64,000 nucleotides of DNA from Motacilla alba alba (Eukaryota; Chordata; Aves; Passeriformes; Motacillidae): positions 36,213,052 to 36,277,051 of the forward strand of contig NC_052018.1 of the NCBI RefSeq assembly GCF_015832195.1, in the 5' to 3' direction. Of this stretch, positions 63,280-64,000 are shown in pieces. Below the pieces are notes generated by a model. The model did not search any database. It was given only the letters and a program-made list of their open reading frames with translations, and was not told the DNA's origin. A program made the translations under genes and the position numbers. How positions within the stretch are numbered: position 1 is the stretch's first letter; each line of letters starts with the position of its first letter.

Positions 63280-64000
63280 AACGCATATGTATCTTCTTCT
63301 ATTGCTATACAGTATTTCTGATGTATTTTAAAATATTAGAGACTGTACAAGCACCTCCCTACCTTGCATGCCAGAATAGGATGGGCAAGGAGGAGCAGTG
63401 TGATAAGGCAAAGGCCATGCTTGAAAAAGTAGTATCTGGGATTCTGTTTTATTGCTACAGGTCAGCACCTGATTTTGGTAAAATATGTTAGGAGGCAAGT
63501 GTCCTCCCACACCCAGACAGGCTCAGGCATGCTTGCTTCAGAGATGAAGGCAATGCCTGCAGGGTAGGATGGAATTCAACAGCAGCTACATCAAGAACAG
63601 AAACCAGTATTTTGTCGAAAACTGAATAAAGCCATATGAACAGCAGAACACAGAAATGTGAGAATATCCCTTCCTGGGGACACTTCCCTTCAACTCTTGT
63701 CCTCATCCTGCAAATTCCTGAATCCACAAGTTTAGTACTAGCAATGTTTCTCCCCCTCTTTTCCTCTCTCTCCATCATTTTATATAACAATTAATCACCT
63801 ATATTGCAGGGCATGTTACATCTGGTGTGATGGTCAGAAGCCGGTATAACCACATAGATATTCCACCCCTTCCTATTTCCTTAAATATGAGCTCTCAAAA
63901 AAATATTGAAAATTAAAGTGGTGGGCTGAGACTGTAAGACCACCATGACTGGTATAGAAGTTCTGAGACTGACTGAAGTTGGAGTCTCCCTTGCAAGGCC

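Larger units (their letters stand above)
61261..64000. other. Unique non-coding DNA, no gene seen
   Basis: No gene recognised. It contains a 26-bp poly-A run at 62221-62246 and a CA microsatellite at 63254-63279. The open frame at 61219-61437 begins in CR1-derived DNA and has no known domain. Confidence 0.55.

Noticed and set aside
1..64000. CRISPR arrays, prokaryotic operons or phage-like modules.
   Set aside because: No regularly spaced direct repeats with unique spacers, no dense coding and no prokaryotic gene signals; the sequence is clearly vertebrate.

Overview
This window reads as vertebrate, and specifically bird, nuclear DNA. The main diagnostic is a set of CR1 LINE fragments, several ending in or beginning with the typical avian CR1 3' tail (variants of the ATTCTATGATT repeat, preceded by a 'ccttccaac' type end). 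There is no operon-like packing, no long host open reading frame, no recognisable exon with splice sites, and no rRNA or functional tRNA gene. The open frames longer than 60 codons are what AT-rich non-coding DNA gives by chance, apart from those that coincide with CR1 reverse-transcriptase or endonuclease remnants and a set of frames in a tandem repeat near 55.2-56.5 kb. I read the window as a stretch of intergenic or deep intronic DNA (gene-desert type), probably from a macrochromosome.

Layout. 1-18.4 kb: unique AT-rich DNA with poly-T tracts, a 71-bp-offset imperfect duplication (about 6.1 kb), several perfect hairpins (1.1, 7.2 kb) and a 24-bp perfect palindrome (16.9 kb). 18.4-33.4 kb: unique DNA with degraded CR1 pieces at 18.5, 24.4, 31.5 and 33.0 kb. 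33.4-40.3 kb: AT-rich, with a T/G-rich low-complexity tract, an AT microsatellite and an old CR1 3' region (39.6-40.25 kb). 40.3-47.2 kb: a (TTG)12 microsatellite (43.6 kb), a CR1 copy whose endonuclease region is fused to its own 3' end by internal deletion and which carries a 27-bp poly-A run (45.8-46.4 kb), and a relic of an ancient tRNA-derived SINE with recognisable A and B boxes (47.04-47.22 kb). 47.2-54.5 kb: unique, with some segments that look like possible conserved non-coding DNA. 54.5-56.84 kb: the most striking locus, a CR1 reverse-transcriptase fragment split by about 1.35 kb of a satellite-like array of eight roughly 160-195-bp units, each carrying degenerate telomere-type CCCTAA/TTAGGG repeats, with the second to fourth units inverted relative to the rest. 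56.84-64 kb: unique DNA with another CR1 3' end (61.05-61.26 kb) and short microsatellites.

No genes work together here. The content is transposon relics, tandem repeats and unannotated unique sequence. Family assignments were made by eye from remembered consensus features; subfamily names, exact boundaries and divergence values need a repeat-masking search.
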